DNA of 64,000 nt, from assembly GCA_002841625.1 (NCBI GenBank), contig PHAG01000014.1, forward strand, positions 61,995-125,994. The letters are read 5' to 3'. Of this stretch, positions 48,690 to 57,671 are shown in pieces. The position numbers and the translations under genes were made by a program. The notes beneath the pieces were generated by a model, which was not told the origin of the DNA, ran no database searches, and worked only from the letters and a program-made list of their open reading frames with translations. The DNA is from Firmicutes bacterium HGW-Firmicutes-1. GTDB taxonomy: Bacteria > Bacillota > Clostridia > Lachnospirales > Vallitaleaceae. Numbering within the stretch: the first letter of the stretch is position 1; every line of letters begins with the position of its first letter.

Positions 48690-48783
48690 AAAAGCATTTT
48701 TTCTGATAGGTGTATGCATTATTGGCAGTAAGTGTTCATTTTTCTGGCCTTACCCTTCGGCCGGTCAGGCGAAAAATGCTTTT
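48690..48783. repeat. Nested inverted repeats able to form two exclusive hairpins
   Basis: The arm GAAAAATGCTTTT (48771-48783) can pair with AAAAGCATTTTTTC (48690-48703), or its first 8 bases can pair with CATTTTTC (48737-48744) to extend a GC-rich hairpin. Confidence 0.6.
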
Positions 48784-48828
48784 ATCTCTGTTTCGTAATT
48801 GATCATTAATTAAATTCTCAACAACCTG

Positions 48829-48851
48829 AGCCCCATTTATGATATGGGACT
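48829..48851 (-). repeat. Second AGCCC-type hairpin, downstream of azlD
   Basis: AGTCCCAT and ATGGGGCT pair around ATCATAA. It differs from the 48655 hairpin at only a few of 23 positions. It may end the azlCD transcript, although no U-run follows. Confidence 0.35.
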
Positions 48852-48904
48852 TCGGATATGTAAAATTATTTATATTAAAAGCAGAGCTAGTGGTCCTCAA
48901 ATAT

Positions 48905-49210
48905 TTATCTGATAGTTAACATAATGAATGTTGCCACAATCGCTGCGATTACTGATAGTACCATGCCACCTTTAAACCAAGCAACTACACCGGCAACGCC
49001 TAAACCTACAATCGAAATCAGTAAATCATGATTACCTGATTGCATAATACCCCTAACAATGAGAGCACTTAAAGCTGTATAAGGAATATAGAGTAGAAAT
49101 TTTTTTATTTTAGGATGTAGTGGCCTTTCTGATAAAGTAATAAGTGGTAATAGTCTAGGTATATAAGTAACCGCCATCATACCTAAAATAAGTGGTAAAT
49201 AACTTTTCAT
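48905..49210 (-). CDS. azlD: AzlD family branched-chain amino acid exporter subunit
   Basis: This 101-residue membrane protein has three to four helices and the family pattern VTYIPRLLPL near residue 15. With AzlC it forms a two-subunit exporter of branched-chain amino acids or their analogues. Its ATG overlaps the azlC stop by 4 bases (ATGA), which fits stoichiometric coupling. Confidence 0.93.
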   Translation of the reverse strand: MKSYLPLILGMMAVTYIPRLLPLITLSERPLHPKIKKFLLYIPYTALSALIVRGIMQSGNHDLLISIVGLGVAGVVAWFKGGMVLSVIAAIVATFIMLTIR

Positions 49211-49917
49211 GCCGTATCCTCCTCATCCTTTATTATAAATAGTCCAACACCTGAAGATAAAATAATCGTACCAATTAAATCCCATCCTAATGGAAGTAAG
49301 TGAAAATAATATATGGTAAAATATATTAGCCCTGAAACAACTGATAACATAAGAACATTAAGTGATTTTCTTATTTCCGGCATTAATATTGCAGCAAACA
49401 TAGCATATAACCCGATACCTAAGCTGCTTTGTACCGTTATTGGTAATATTGCACCCACTAGATATCCAACAACCGAACCGCTCACCCATGCTATATACGA
49501 TAAGCCATTAAGTACTAATAAAAAGGTTCTGGTAAGAGGTCCATTTTTTAATGATGCTACTGCAAAGGTTTCATCTGTTATTCCAAATGCAATAAAAAGC
49601 AACCATCTTTTCTTGTTTTCTTTTATTCTTACTGATAAAGATGCACTCATCATGATATGTCTTAAATTAAGTAATAGCGTTGCAATTATAATATCACCAG
49701 TTGCTATTCCCGCTTTGATAAGATCTAATGCCATAAATTGACTTGCACCCGCAAATACAAGAAATGAAAACAAGAAACAATCCAGTAGAGATATATTTAC
49801 TGTTTTAGCAAGCAATCCAAAAGCCATAGCTATTGGGAAAAACCCAATTATAATTGGTACTGCTGATATAACTCCATCTTTAAAACAATTACTTTTGCTT
49901 TGTTCAAGATCTTCCAA
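49207..49917 (-). CDS. azlC: AzlC family branched-chain amino acid permease
   Basis: This 236-residue permease has about seven to eight hydrophobic segments and the family core FLVFAGASQFMALDLI and LRHIMMSASLS. The start is TTG at 49917 with GGAGGTAAAAGG upstream. It lies downstream of a MocR regulator and an aminotransferase, so amino-acid metabolism is a common theme. Members of the family export branched-chain amino acids. Confidence 0.93.
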   Translation of the reverse strand: MEDLEQSKSNCFKDGVISAVPIIIGFFPIAMAFGLLAKTVNISLLDCFLFSFLVFAGASQFMALDLIKAGIATGDIIIATLLLNLRHIMMSASLSVRIKENKKRWLLFIAFGITDETFAVASLKNGPLTRTFLLVLNGLSYIAWVSGSVVGYLVGAILPITVQSSLGIGLYAMFAAILMPEIRKSLNVLMLSVVSGLIYFTIYYFHLLPLGWDLIGTIILSSGVGLFIIKDEEDTA

Positions 49918-49965
49918 TACCTTTTACCTCCATTCGTTATATTACTTTTCTATCGAACTAATCTA

Positions 49966-51153
49966 TCAGTTCACCGTATCTCTCAATATCCTCGCCAATC
50001 TTTTGAGACCTTCAACCAATTGTGTCTCATTTGCATTAGAAAAATTTAATCTAAATGTGTTTTGTCCTCCACCATTTGGAAAAAACGAATGTCCTGGTAC
50101 AAAAGCAACCCCATTTTCTAAGCACTCTTTAAGCACCTTCTTTGAATCCATTGTTTTTGGCCCCTCTACCCAAGTAAATAACCCACCCTCTGGGATGGTA
50201 AAGCACATATAATCTGGAAACTCTGTCTTCATCGTATTGATTGCCAAATCTCTTCTTCTCTTATAAACCTTCTTAATCTTTTCAATATGTTCATCTAAAT
50301 CATATAACTCCATATACTTACTTATCTCTCGTTGACTTATGTTAGATGTATGTAAATCTGTACTTTGTTTAATCAACACAAATTTATCAATAATATCCTT
50401 TTCTGCAGCTATCCATCCTATTCTCAGTCCAGGGCAAAATATTTTTGAAAAGGTTCCAAGGGTAATTACAAGACCCGCAGTATCAAGGGCTTTTAGAGAT
50501 GGCATAATTACATCCTTAAAGGTTAATTCTCCATAAGGGTTATCTTCAATAACAGGAATACTGTATTTATTGATAACTTCTATAAATGCTTTCCTACGCT
50601 CAATACTCCAGCTTCTACCTGTAGGGTTTTGAAAATCCGGAATAACATAAATAAATTTAATTCTTTCTCCAGACATTAACACCTTCTCAAGGGCTTTTAT
50701 GTCCATGCCTTCTGCATCTGTTTCTACTTCAATAAATTCACAATTGTAAGCTTTAAAGGCATTGATTGCTCCTAGATAAGTCGGATTCTCACAGACAACA
50801 ATATCTCCCTCATCTAAAAACAATTTACCTGACATATCTAGTGCTTGTTGAGAACCACTCACAATCTGTATTTCTTCCATGTTTATTTTGGTTCCTACTT
50901 TTTCATTCATCCTATTTGCAATTTGTACTCTTAACGCATCTAATCCTTCTGTGGTAGTATATTGAAGTGCCTGGCTTCCACTTTCTTCAAGAACCTTCCT
51001 AGATACGACCTTCATTTCCTCCACTGGAAATAATTCTGGAGCTGGGAGACCTCCAGCAAATGAGATTATGTCTTTATTTTCTGTGATCTTAAGTATCTCC
51101 CTTATTTCTGAAGCCTTCATATTATTCATCCGATTTGCATAATTTCTAACCAT
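49966..51153 (-). CDS. PLP-dependent aminotransferase (class I/II, 2-aminoadipate-like)
   Basis: This 395-residue fold-type I aminotransferase has LAINTMK near the C-terminus, VSGSQQALDM (cofactor phosphate), FQNPTGRSW, EDNPYGEL and TLGTFSKIFCPGLRIGW with the PLP-binding Lys. The closest type is the LysN or MocR-like aminotransferase group, with branched-chain or aromatic substrates possible. The ATG at 51153 follows AGGAGGAG. It resembles the C-terminal domain of the next gene (MocR), so the two look like paralogues. Spacing to mocR is 53 bases. Confidence 0.92.
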   Translation of the reverse strand: MVRNYANRMNNMKASEIREILKITENKDIISFAGGLPAPELFPVEEMKVVSRKVLEESGSQALQYTTTEGLDALRVQIANRMNEKVGTKINMEEIQIVSGSQQALDMSGKLFLDEGDIVVCENPTYLGAINAFKAYNCEFIEVETDAEGMDIKALEKVLMSGERIKFIYVIPDFQNPTGRSWSIERRKAFIEVINKYSIPVIEDNPYGELTFKDVIMPSLKALDTAGLVITLGTFSKIFCPGLRIGWIAAEKDIIDKFVLIKQSTDLHTSNISQREISKYMELYDLDEHIEKIKKVYKRRRDLAINTMKTEFPDYMCFTIPEGGLFTWVEGPKTMDSKKVLKECLENGVAFVPGHSFFPNGGGQNTFRLNFSNANETQLVEGLKRLARILRDTVN

Positions 51154-51206
51154 ACTTATTCTCCTCCTAATCGAATTATTCAATATTACACAACCTTCCC
51201 CTTCGG

Positions 51207-52721
51207 TTAAAACATTGGATTTACCTCAACCTTATTATCACTAGATAAACGATTTGTCACCTCTAATGATTCCTCAACTACCTTCATTAATATTTGAACG
51301 CCTCTCTTTATTTCATCAATCGATGGAAAAGAAAAATTCAGTCTAATAAAATTTTGCCCCTGCTTACTAGTAAAAAAGGCTTCTCCAGGTACGTAAGTAA
51401 CACCCGCATCAATAGCTCTCATCCAAAGGCTTCTAGTATTTATTGTCTCTGGAATCTCACACCAAATATAAAAGCCACCTTCTGGAACAGTCCACCTAAC
51501 GCCCTCTGGAGCGTATTTGTTTAACATACTTATCATAATATCTCTTCTATTTCGATACACCTTAATCACATTTGATAGATGATGCTCTAATTTACTCATA
51601 TTTAAATAATCTAATATTAGCCTTTGTCCTAAACTATTCGCATGAAGATCCATTAACTGCTTTTTCATTGATAATTGTTTGATCACTGTTATTGGTGCAC
51701 ACAACCATCCAATTCGAAGTCCTGGAAATAAGCACTTAGAAAAAGTATTCAGATATAATACATTTCCCTTTTTATCTAATGTCTTAAGCGAAGGTATCTC
51801 ATCTCCCTCATATCGAAGTTCAGAATATGCATCATCTTCTATAATTGGTACTTGATAAGCATAAGACAATTCCAATAGTTTAAGACGGTGAGCAAGATCC
51901 ATTACTCTTCCTGATGGATTTTGAAAGGTAGGCATAGAATAAATAAATTTAGGTTTATGCTTAATAATCAATGTTTCTAATATATCCATCCGTATGCCTT
52001 CATTATGGACTGGAACTCCAATCACCTTTGCTCCTACTGCCTTAAATATTTGAATAGCTCCAAGATAAGTTGGCTCTTCAACAATAACGGTATCCCCTAC
52101 ATCCAAATAATTCCTAGCTAACAAATCAAGCCCTTGTTGAGAACCTGACAATACCATAACTTCCTCAGGAACTTTATTTATTCGTTTTCTTTCCATAAGC
52201 TTACATATTGCTTCCCTAAATGAATATAATCCTTCTACTGGTGTATGCAAAAATGGTTCATACGTATGTTCATGAAATATACTTGCTATTGCTTCAAAGC
52301 TCTCTATAGGATAAAGCTCTGGAGCAGCGATACCTGCCGCAAATGATATCAACTTATCTTTCGAATTCCCCTTCATCATATCAATGATCGAAGTGTCTTG
52401 TGACCTTAATGCCTCCTGACTCAGCATATGCTGCCAAGAAATAGGAAAGCTTTGTTGCACCTCATCTTTCCCCACATCATTCAATACCGGCATAACCTGA
52501 GTCCCTTGCCCAATATGGGAATCAATCAAACCCTCAGCTTTCAATTCTCTATAAGCATTCAGCACGGTACTTCTATTTACCCCAAGCTCCTCCGCCAACT
52601 TTCTTTCCGAGGGCAATAACTCAAAAGGTTCTAATTCCCTGGAATAAATCATCCTTTTTATTTCCCCTTTAATCTGAACATATATAGGTGCTTTATTCTT
52701 CTTATCAATAGTAATCTTCAT
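51207..52721 (-). CDS. MocR-family (GntR/aminotransferase) transcriptional regulator
   Basis: This 504-residue regulator has an N-terminal GntR winged helix (about 1-75, LPSERKLAEELGVNRSTVLNAYRELKAEGLI) fused to a fold-type I aminotransferase domain. That domain keeps GSQQGLD, FQNPSGRV, EDDAYSEL and TFSKCLFPGLRIGW with the PLP Lys. MocR proteins use PLP or a PLP-amino-acid adduct as a signal and usually control the neighbouring gene. Here that is probably the aminotransferase downstream, and itself. The ATG at 52721 follows GGAAGGAGA. Direct repeats flank its promoter. Confidence 0.95.
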   Translation of the reverse strand: MKITIDKKNKAPIYVQIKGEIKRMIYSRELEPFELLPSERKLAEELGVNRSTVLNAYRELKAEGLIDSHIGQGTQVMPVLNDVGKDEVQQSFPISWQHMLSQEALRSQDTSIIDMMKGNSKDKLISFAAGIAAPELYPIESFEAIASIFHEHTYEPFLHTPVEGLYSFREAICKLMERKRINKVPEEVMVLSGSQQGLDLLARNYLDVGDTVIVEEPTYLGAIQIFKAVGAKVIGVPVHNEGIRMDILETLIIKHKPKFIYSMPTFQNPSGRVMDLAHRLKLLELSYAYQVPIIEDDAYSELRYEGDEIPSLKTLDKKGNVLYLNTFSKCLFPGLRIGWLCAPITVIKQLSMKKQLMDLHANSLGQRLILDYLNMSKLEHHLSNVIKVYRNRRDIMISMLNKYAPEGVRWTVPEGGFYIWCEIPETINTRSLWMRAIDAGVTYVPGEAFFTSKQGQNFIRLNFSFPSIDEIKRGVQILMKVVEESLEVTNRLSSDNKVEVNPMF

Positions 52722-52762
52722 TGAAATCTCCTTCCTAGCACTTCAGCCAATCAGCACATTGG

Positions 52763-52849
52763 CACCATCCAATTCATTGTTATTAATAGTATATTCATAA
52801 ATTTCCTCCTAGTCAACCACCAATTCAAGCAAATTAACACCATCCAATT
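52763..52849 (-). promoter_or_regulatory. MocR-type direct repeats around the mocR promoter
   Basis: AATTGGATGGTG occurs at 52838-52849 and 52763-52774, and a variant, AATTGGTGGTTG, at 52814-52825, all in the same orientation. The variant overlaps the -35 box; the last copy is just after the predicted transcription start. Such direct repeats fit MocR binding sites and autorepression. Confidence 0.6.
52788..52816 (-). promoter_or_regulatory. Promoter of mocR
   Basis: TTGACT (52811-52816), 17 bases, TATACT (52788-52793). Confidence 0.7.
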
Positions 52850-52949
52850 ATACCATGTAGTTATTTCCTACACATATTAATCATAAATAAATCACTAGCC
52901 TGTTCTGTTCTTTCACTAGTCCAAAATATATATGCATAACCCTTCAACA

Positions 52950-52985
52950 AAAAAAAATAGACCAGTCAACAAAAACCTGATCTAT
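52950..52985 (-). terminator. Terminator of the SLH glycoside-hydrolase-like gene
   Basis: ATAGATCAG and CTGGTCTAT form a 9-bp stem followed by a run of eight T residues. Confidence 0.85.
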
Positions 52986-52995
52986 CAATTTCTTT

Positions 52996-54813
52996 TTATT
53001 TTAATATGCCTTTCAATGCTTCAATTTCTTCATCCATCTGCTCAACATAAGTCCCATCAGATCCTATTTCAAACAAATAGTCATATCGATACAGTATAAA
53101 ACCCTCATAATGTTCCTTCTTCCTTGCATCTCGTATCATTGTTTGAAGAAGCTTTTCAGATTCTATCCATTCGAGCTTTCCAATTCCAGCCCATTTATCT
53201 TCTCTTCCAATTTTATATGCAGCTATTCCAATATAAAGCTTTACACTATCATTCTTAATAATCTTATCCCATTTATCAATATACTCACTATACGGATATT
53301 TATTATGGTTATAGCCAAAATATACCTGTGGACATATATAGTCTATATACCCTGTGTTCGCTACCCACTTTTCAACATCAATAAATTGTTGATCATAATT
53401 AGCGACGAAGCTAGCTTGAGGACTTATTCCAAATTGCACCTCGGGATTATGTTCCTTTATCGCACTATATACAGCTCTCACAAGAAGATTCACATTTTCT
53501 CTTCTCCAATCCTGTTGCGATAATAGCCCTCCAGCCGTTTTATACTGATCGAAATCTACACGATCATAAGTTAAATCCGTGCTCGGATAAAAATAATCAT
53601 CAAAATGAATACCATCAATATTATATTTGTTAACCAGTTCAATTACACCTTGCGTAATCATCGTTCTTACATCCTGGCTTGCAGGATTATAGAAGGTTCC
53701 TTCATTGATTTGAATAACACGATTACTACCATCAGATAGCCAAGGCAATGCTTTATTATCTGCACTTATTTCAACCTTAGAATCTGGTAATCGTATTCTA
53801 AACGGATTAATCCAAGCTTCAATTTTTAATCCCTGCTTATGTGCTTCATCTACCATGATTTGAAATGGATCAAAATCAGGTGCCACACCTTCAGTTCCAG
53901 TTACAATATAGGACCATGGATAATATTCAGAAGCATATATGGCATCAGAAAAGGGTCTTACTTGAATAAATACAGTATTGAGACCTATTCCTTTTAAGTT
54001 TTCGTAATATGTATTCATTGCCTGTTGAAAGCTTTCAACACTTTTATTTGCCGCAAACATTTTTTGCAACTCCAAATATGTAATCCAAACACCTTTCATT
54101 TCATCATTACCAGTAATATTATTTGCCTTGGCAAGAACTTCATCTATTTGTCTTGCATTATCAAGCTTATTCCGGGAAATGGCATATTGATCTAGTAAAT
54201 TTTGCAAAAGCACCTTACTCTCGCCCATCATACTTGTAAAAAGACTCTTATATGATATTTTAACCATCTCATCTCTTAGTAGTGCCTTTTTTGCTGATGG
54301 CATGAGGGTCGTTAATTCTTGTTGATCTAACAATCCAACAGTAATTGAATACTCTAGTGAGGTATCCCATTTGTAAAGGCCATCTTGATCATGATATCCC
54401 AATGCTCTAAGAATCATTGTTGTATATTCATTTCCAGTGATTTGATTGTTGGAACCATAACTTTTTGCGCTGATCCCCTTAGTTAAGCCCTTAGAATATA
54501 AATAATTTATGTATGGATTGGCCCAAGTTGGTACGTCTGTAAAGGGATGTACCGTCTTTACATAATCTTGTACAGCTTGTATTTCTGCGCCCAGTAGCCT
54601 TACTAACATCACTGCTGCCTCTGCACGAGTAGAGGTTTTTGTTAATTCAAATCCATTCTCAGTGCCTATAAATAAGCCTAATGCCTTTAAAGTATCTGCA
54701 TTTTCAGTATATTGTGCTTCATTAGCTACTGTTGTGGTAGCGAAGCTAATTGCAATGATGCAGATCATAACAATTGAAGCTAGGACACTTTTTAAGTACC
54801 GTATTTTCATCAT
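52996..54813 (-). CDS. SLH-domain protein with GH10-like (GHL10, YngK-type) domain
   Basis: This secreted protein of 605 residues has a signal peptide (about 1-30), S-layer-homology repeats (about 38-200, with TSTRAEAAVMLVRLLGA and HPFTDVPTWANPYINYLYSKGL) and a glycosyl-hydrolase-like barrel (about 235-600). In the barrel, MKGVWITYLELQ, FIQVRPFSDAIY, WINPFRI, YNIDGIHFDDYF and ISPQASF match GHL10/DUF187. SLH repeats should attach it to the cell wall. It may act on a glycan, but the substrate is not known. The ATG at 54813 follows AAGGAGA. It has its own terminator. Confidence 0.9.
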   Translation of the reverse strand: MMKIRYLKSVLASIVMICIIAISFATTTVANEAQYTENADTLKALGLFIGTENGFELTKTSTRAEAAVMLVRLLGAEIQAVQDYVKTVHPFTDVPTWANPYINYLYSKGLTKGISAKSYGSNNQITGNEYTTMILRALGYHDQDGLYKWDTSLEYSITVGLLDQQELTTLMPSAKKALLRDEMVKISYKSLFTSMMGESKVLLQNLLDQYAISRNKLDNARQIDEVLAKANNITGNDEMKGVWITYLELQKMFAANKSVESFQQAMNTYYENLKGIGLNTVFIQVRPFSDAIYASEYYPWSYIVTGTEGVAPDFDPFQIMVDEAHKQGLKIEAWINPFRIRLPDSKVEISADNKALPWLSDGSNRVIQINEGTFYNPASQDVRTMITQGVIELVNKYNIDGIHFDDYFYPSTDLTYDRVDFDQYKTAGGLLSQQDWRRENVNLLVRAVYSAIKEHNPEVQFGISPQASFVANYDQQFIDVEKWVANTGYIDYICPQVYFGYNHNKYPYSEYIDKWDKIIKNDSVKLYIGIAAYKIGREDKWAGIGKLEWIESEKLLQTMIRDARKKEHYEGFILYRYDYLFEIGSDGTYVEQMDEEIEALKGILK

Positions 54814-54999
54814 ATTTTTTTCTCCTTAACCATAAATGTATTCAATGGTTTCTATATAGAAGTATGTCTATTGTATCATAAGTATGTTTCGTATTTCCAT
54901 GGGATATATATCCTTGTTTACTTTATACTAAATAGTCTACAACCTAGACAGTAAAATCAATTTCATGCTTAGTAAAGTCCTTCAGACTCTAGGAAAAAT

Positions 55000-55031
55000 A
55001 AAAAACCTGAGAAGAGTGTATCTTCTCAGGT
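55000..55031 (-). terminator. Terminator of the ispF-gltX operon
   Basis: ACCTGAGAAG, loop ATACACT, CTTCTCAGGT then TTTTTATTTTT. Confidence 0.9.
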
Positions 55032-55037
55032 ACCTAT

Positions 55038-56504
55038 CTAACTACTTTTTAGTTGCTCAATTCCATCTTTTATTCTTTTTATTGATTCTTCTTTTCCGAG
55101 AATATCTGCGATATCAAATGCGCCTCCAGGAGTTGAAGCTTTTCCTGAAAGAACTGTTCTAAGTGGCCAAAGCATAAGACCATTTTTCATACCTTGTTCG
55201 CTTACATATCCTAGTACTAACTCGTGCAATGCATCAATAGTCCAGTCTTCATGGGCTTCTAATAAGGGAAGTATTTTTTCTAAGCTCTCTAAAGAATTTT
55301 CCGGATTCGTTTTCATCTTTTTATGATTATATAGTTCAATATCATATTGTGGAATCGCTTCAAAGAAATCAATTTGTTCAGGAATTTCATTTAAAACTTC
55401 TATTCTTGATTGTGCCAAGGCAATGATTTTCTCTAAGCTTAAGGTATCCTTTTTAATTACTTTCTTTGCCTCAGGTAATGCAAGCTTATAAAAATCCTCG
55501 AAAGGCATATTCTTAATGTATTCTCCATTCATCCAGCGAAACTTTTTCATATCGAAAACAGCAGGCGATTTATTAATGTTCTTGTAATCAAATCGCTCTA
55601 TCAGTTCCTTAAGAGAAAAGATTTCTTCATTCGTACCAGGACTCCAGCCAAGCAAGGCAACATAATTTACAATCGCTTCCGTAAGAAACCCTTGCTCTAG
55701 TAAATCTTCATAAGAGGAATGTCCACTCCTTTTACTAAGCTTTTGATGCTCCTCATTGGTTATAAGTGGACAGTGAACATAAACAGGAACATCCCATCCA
55801 AAGGCTTCATATAATCGATTATATTTAGGCGAGGAGGCCAAATATTCATTACCCCTTACTATGTGCGTAATACGCATTAAATGATCATCAACTACATTTG
55901 CGAAATTATAGGTTGGAAAACCATCTGATTTCATAAGAATCATATCATCTAATTCACTATTATCAACTGTTATTTCTCCATAGATATCATCTGAAAAAGT
56001 TGTCTTCCCCTCGATTGGATTGTTTTGTCTAATAACAAAAGGCAGATTATTAGATAAGTTATCTTCTATTTCTTTCTTTGACAAACTAAGGCAGTGCTTG
56101 TCATATTTAAAAGCTTCTTTATCATTTTCAAGATTTGTTTTTAGTCCTTCAAGTCGTTCCTTCGAGCAGAAGCAGTAGTATGCTTCACCTTTTTCAACCA
56201 AGGACTTCGCATATTTCAAGTAAATTCCTTGTTCATTTCTTTCACTTTGAACATAAGGACCTACACCACCATCCCTATCTGGACCTTCATCGTGCATCAA
56301 ACCTGTATCCTTTAAGGTTCTATAGATGATTTCTAAAGCACCTTCTACAAATCTCTCTTGATCCGTATCTTCAATACGAAGAAGGAAATCTCCTCCTTCA
56401 TGCTTTGTTATCAAATAAGCATATAATGCTGTTCTTAAGTTTCCTACATGCATTCTTCCTGTAGGACTTGGTGCAAATCTGGTTCTAATTTTTTTGTTAT
56501 CCAT
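55038..56504 (-). CDS. gltX: Glutamate-tRNA ligase
   Basis: GluRS charges tRNA-Glu. The class I signature is [22 protein letters not shown], and the second is [10 protein letters not shown]. The 488-residue length is typical. The ATG at 56504 follows GGAGTG; an earlier GTG is inside that site. Because glnS is present in this genome, this enzyme may be discriminating, which the sequence alone cannot show. It is the last gene of the ispF operon and ends at a strong terminator. Confidence 0.96.
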   Translation of the reverse strand: MDNKKIRTRFAPSPTGRMHVGNLRTALYAYLITKHEGGDFLLRIEDTDQERFVEGALEIIYRTLKDTGLMHDEGPDRDGGVGPYVQSERNEQGIYLKYAKSLVEKGEAYYCFCSKERLEGLKTNLENDKEAFKYDKHCLSLSKKEIEDNLSNNLPFVIRQNNPIEGKTTFSDDIYGEITVDNSELDDMILMKSDGFPTYNFANVVDDHLMRITHIVRGNEYLASSPKYNRLYEAFGWDVPVYVHCPLITNEEHQKLSKRSGHSSYEDLLEQGFLTEAIVNYVALLGWSPGTNEEIFSLKELIERFDYKNINKSPAVFDMKKFRWMNGEYIKNMPFEDFYKLALPEAKKVIKKDTLSLEKIIALAQSRIEVLNEIPEQIDFFEAIPQYDIELYNHKKMKTNPENSLESLEKILPLLEAHEDWTIDALHELVLGYVSEQGMKNGLMLWPLRTVLSGKASTPGGAFDIADILGKEESIKRIKDGIEQLKSS

Positions 56505-56534
56505 TTTCTTCACTCCGGATTTTATTTTATTCTT

Positions 56535-57671
56535 TTATACGTATTCATTAAAAAAATTATTTGATGTTATATCTTTAAAAATGTTTATATCTTTAAAAAC
56601 ATTTTTTATACTTTCAATAAGACCATAAATTTCTGTAGCCTTCCTATATCCAAAGGATAATTGTGTTAATAGCTTAATATCTAGCTCTATATCAAAATCC
56701 GAAGTATCTTCTTTTGTTACTTCTCCATTATTGATGTGAAAAACAAAATTATTTGCTTCTATTAATGAATCCGTAATCTTCATTCTGATATCATTTATAA
56801 ACATAAAACAATTGGCTTTTAAAAAAGTTTCAACATTAATGATTCTAGCCATCATAAAAGGCTTTAGTATAATTATATTCTCCAGAATATTGGGAGTAAT
56901 ATATTTTATTGGTGACTTCATATGATCCATAATAACTACTTTTCCATTCGTAGTCTCTTCTTTTATATAAGATATCATTTCATTTAAGGCCTGCTGTGTA
57001 TTCGAAACAAATTCTCTTATATGAAGTACTTCATCTTCATAATAAGTCATCATATATCCATCTTCAAACATAACAATATGCCCCTTATCTGTTTGAAGCT
57101 CCTTAAATAACTTCTCAAAGGATGAACCGTTTCTTATTGTAGCTAAATTAAATTTCTCAGAAAAAACTTGATAAATATTTACAAGCTCAGGCACATCCTT
57201 TAATTCAGCTAATCTACTTTGACATTCAATTTTTTCTATTGTAAAGGTAGAACTATCACATTCAAGCTTTAAGTGATCTTCTATGAAACCAAATCCATAT
57301 CTTTCATATATCCTTGAATCAATGGGCATTAGTAAGCTAAATACTTCTCCTTCATTGTACAATCTTATGAGGGCTTCTTTCATTAACCTTCCCATATATC
57401 CCTTATTTCTGTACTCAACTGCTGTAGCAACCGCAACGATATAGGATACACTATATTCTTTCTGATTAAAATTCACATCAAATGGATTGAGATGAAGCAT
57501 GGAAGCAATTCTACCATCCGCTTTAATCGCCATGACTCTTTCGGGAATGAATTTTTCTTTGAAATAATAATTGACGAAATCTATAGAATCAGAAAAGGAT
57601 TGCTCATACAGTTCACGTATTGCAATTTCATCTTCGGCTTTGATTGTAACAAGAATATCCATTAGATTCAT
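56535..57671 (-). CDS. GNAT-family acetyltransferase (Eis-like)
   Basis: This 378-residue protein has a GNAT core in its N-terminal third, with VSYIVAVATAVEYRNKGYMGRLMKEAL holding the acetyl-CoA loop (RNKGYMGR). A second acetyltransferase-like domain and a sterol-carrier-like C-terminus follow, as in Eis-type enzymes. The substrate is unknown. It overlaps the DUF2156 gene by 44 bases, so the two are coupled. An alternative ATG three codons later (57662) is possible. Confidence 0.85.
   Translation of the reverse strand: MNLMDILVTIKAEDEIAIRELYEQSFSDSIDFVNYYFKEKFIPERVMAIKADGRIASMLHLNPFDVNFNQKEYSVSYIVAVATAVEYRNKGYMGRLMKEALIRLYNEGEVFSLLMPIDSRIYERYGFGFIEDHLKLECDSSTFTIEKIECQSRLAELKDVPELVNIYQVFSEKFNLATIRNGSSFEKLFKELQTDKGHIVMFEDGYMMTYYEDEVLHIREFVSNTQQALNEMISYIKEETTNGKVVIMDHMKSPIKYITPNILENIIILKPFMMARIINVETFLKANCFMFINDIRMKITDSLIEANNFVFHINNGEVTKEDTSDFDIELDIKLLTQLSFGYRKATEIYGLIESIKNVFKDINIFKDITSNNFFNEYV

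Larger units (their letters stand above)
48500..48904. other. 405-bp intergenic region with several hairpins
   Basis: No gene was found. The region lies between azlD and the FAD oxidoreductase, both on the minus strand. It contains two related AGCCC-type hairpins, a compact 42-base hairpin at 48737-48778 and a competing long-range inverted repeat. These could be terminators for azlCD, a regulated leader for the oxidoreductase, or a small RNA. Confidence 0.6.

Noticed and set aside
52751..52798. 15-codon ORF with an AGGAGG site upstream of mocR
   Set aside because: The AGGAGG lies in the spacer of the best promoter (TTGACT-N17-TATACT), and the ATG at 52798 also precedes the transcription start, so it is not in the predicted mRNA.
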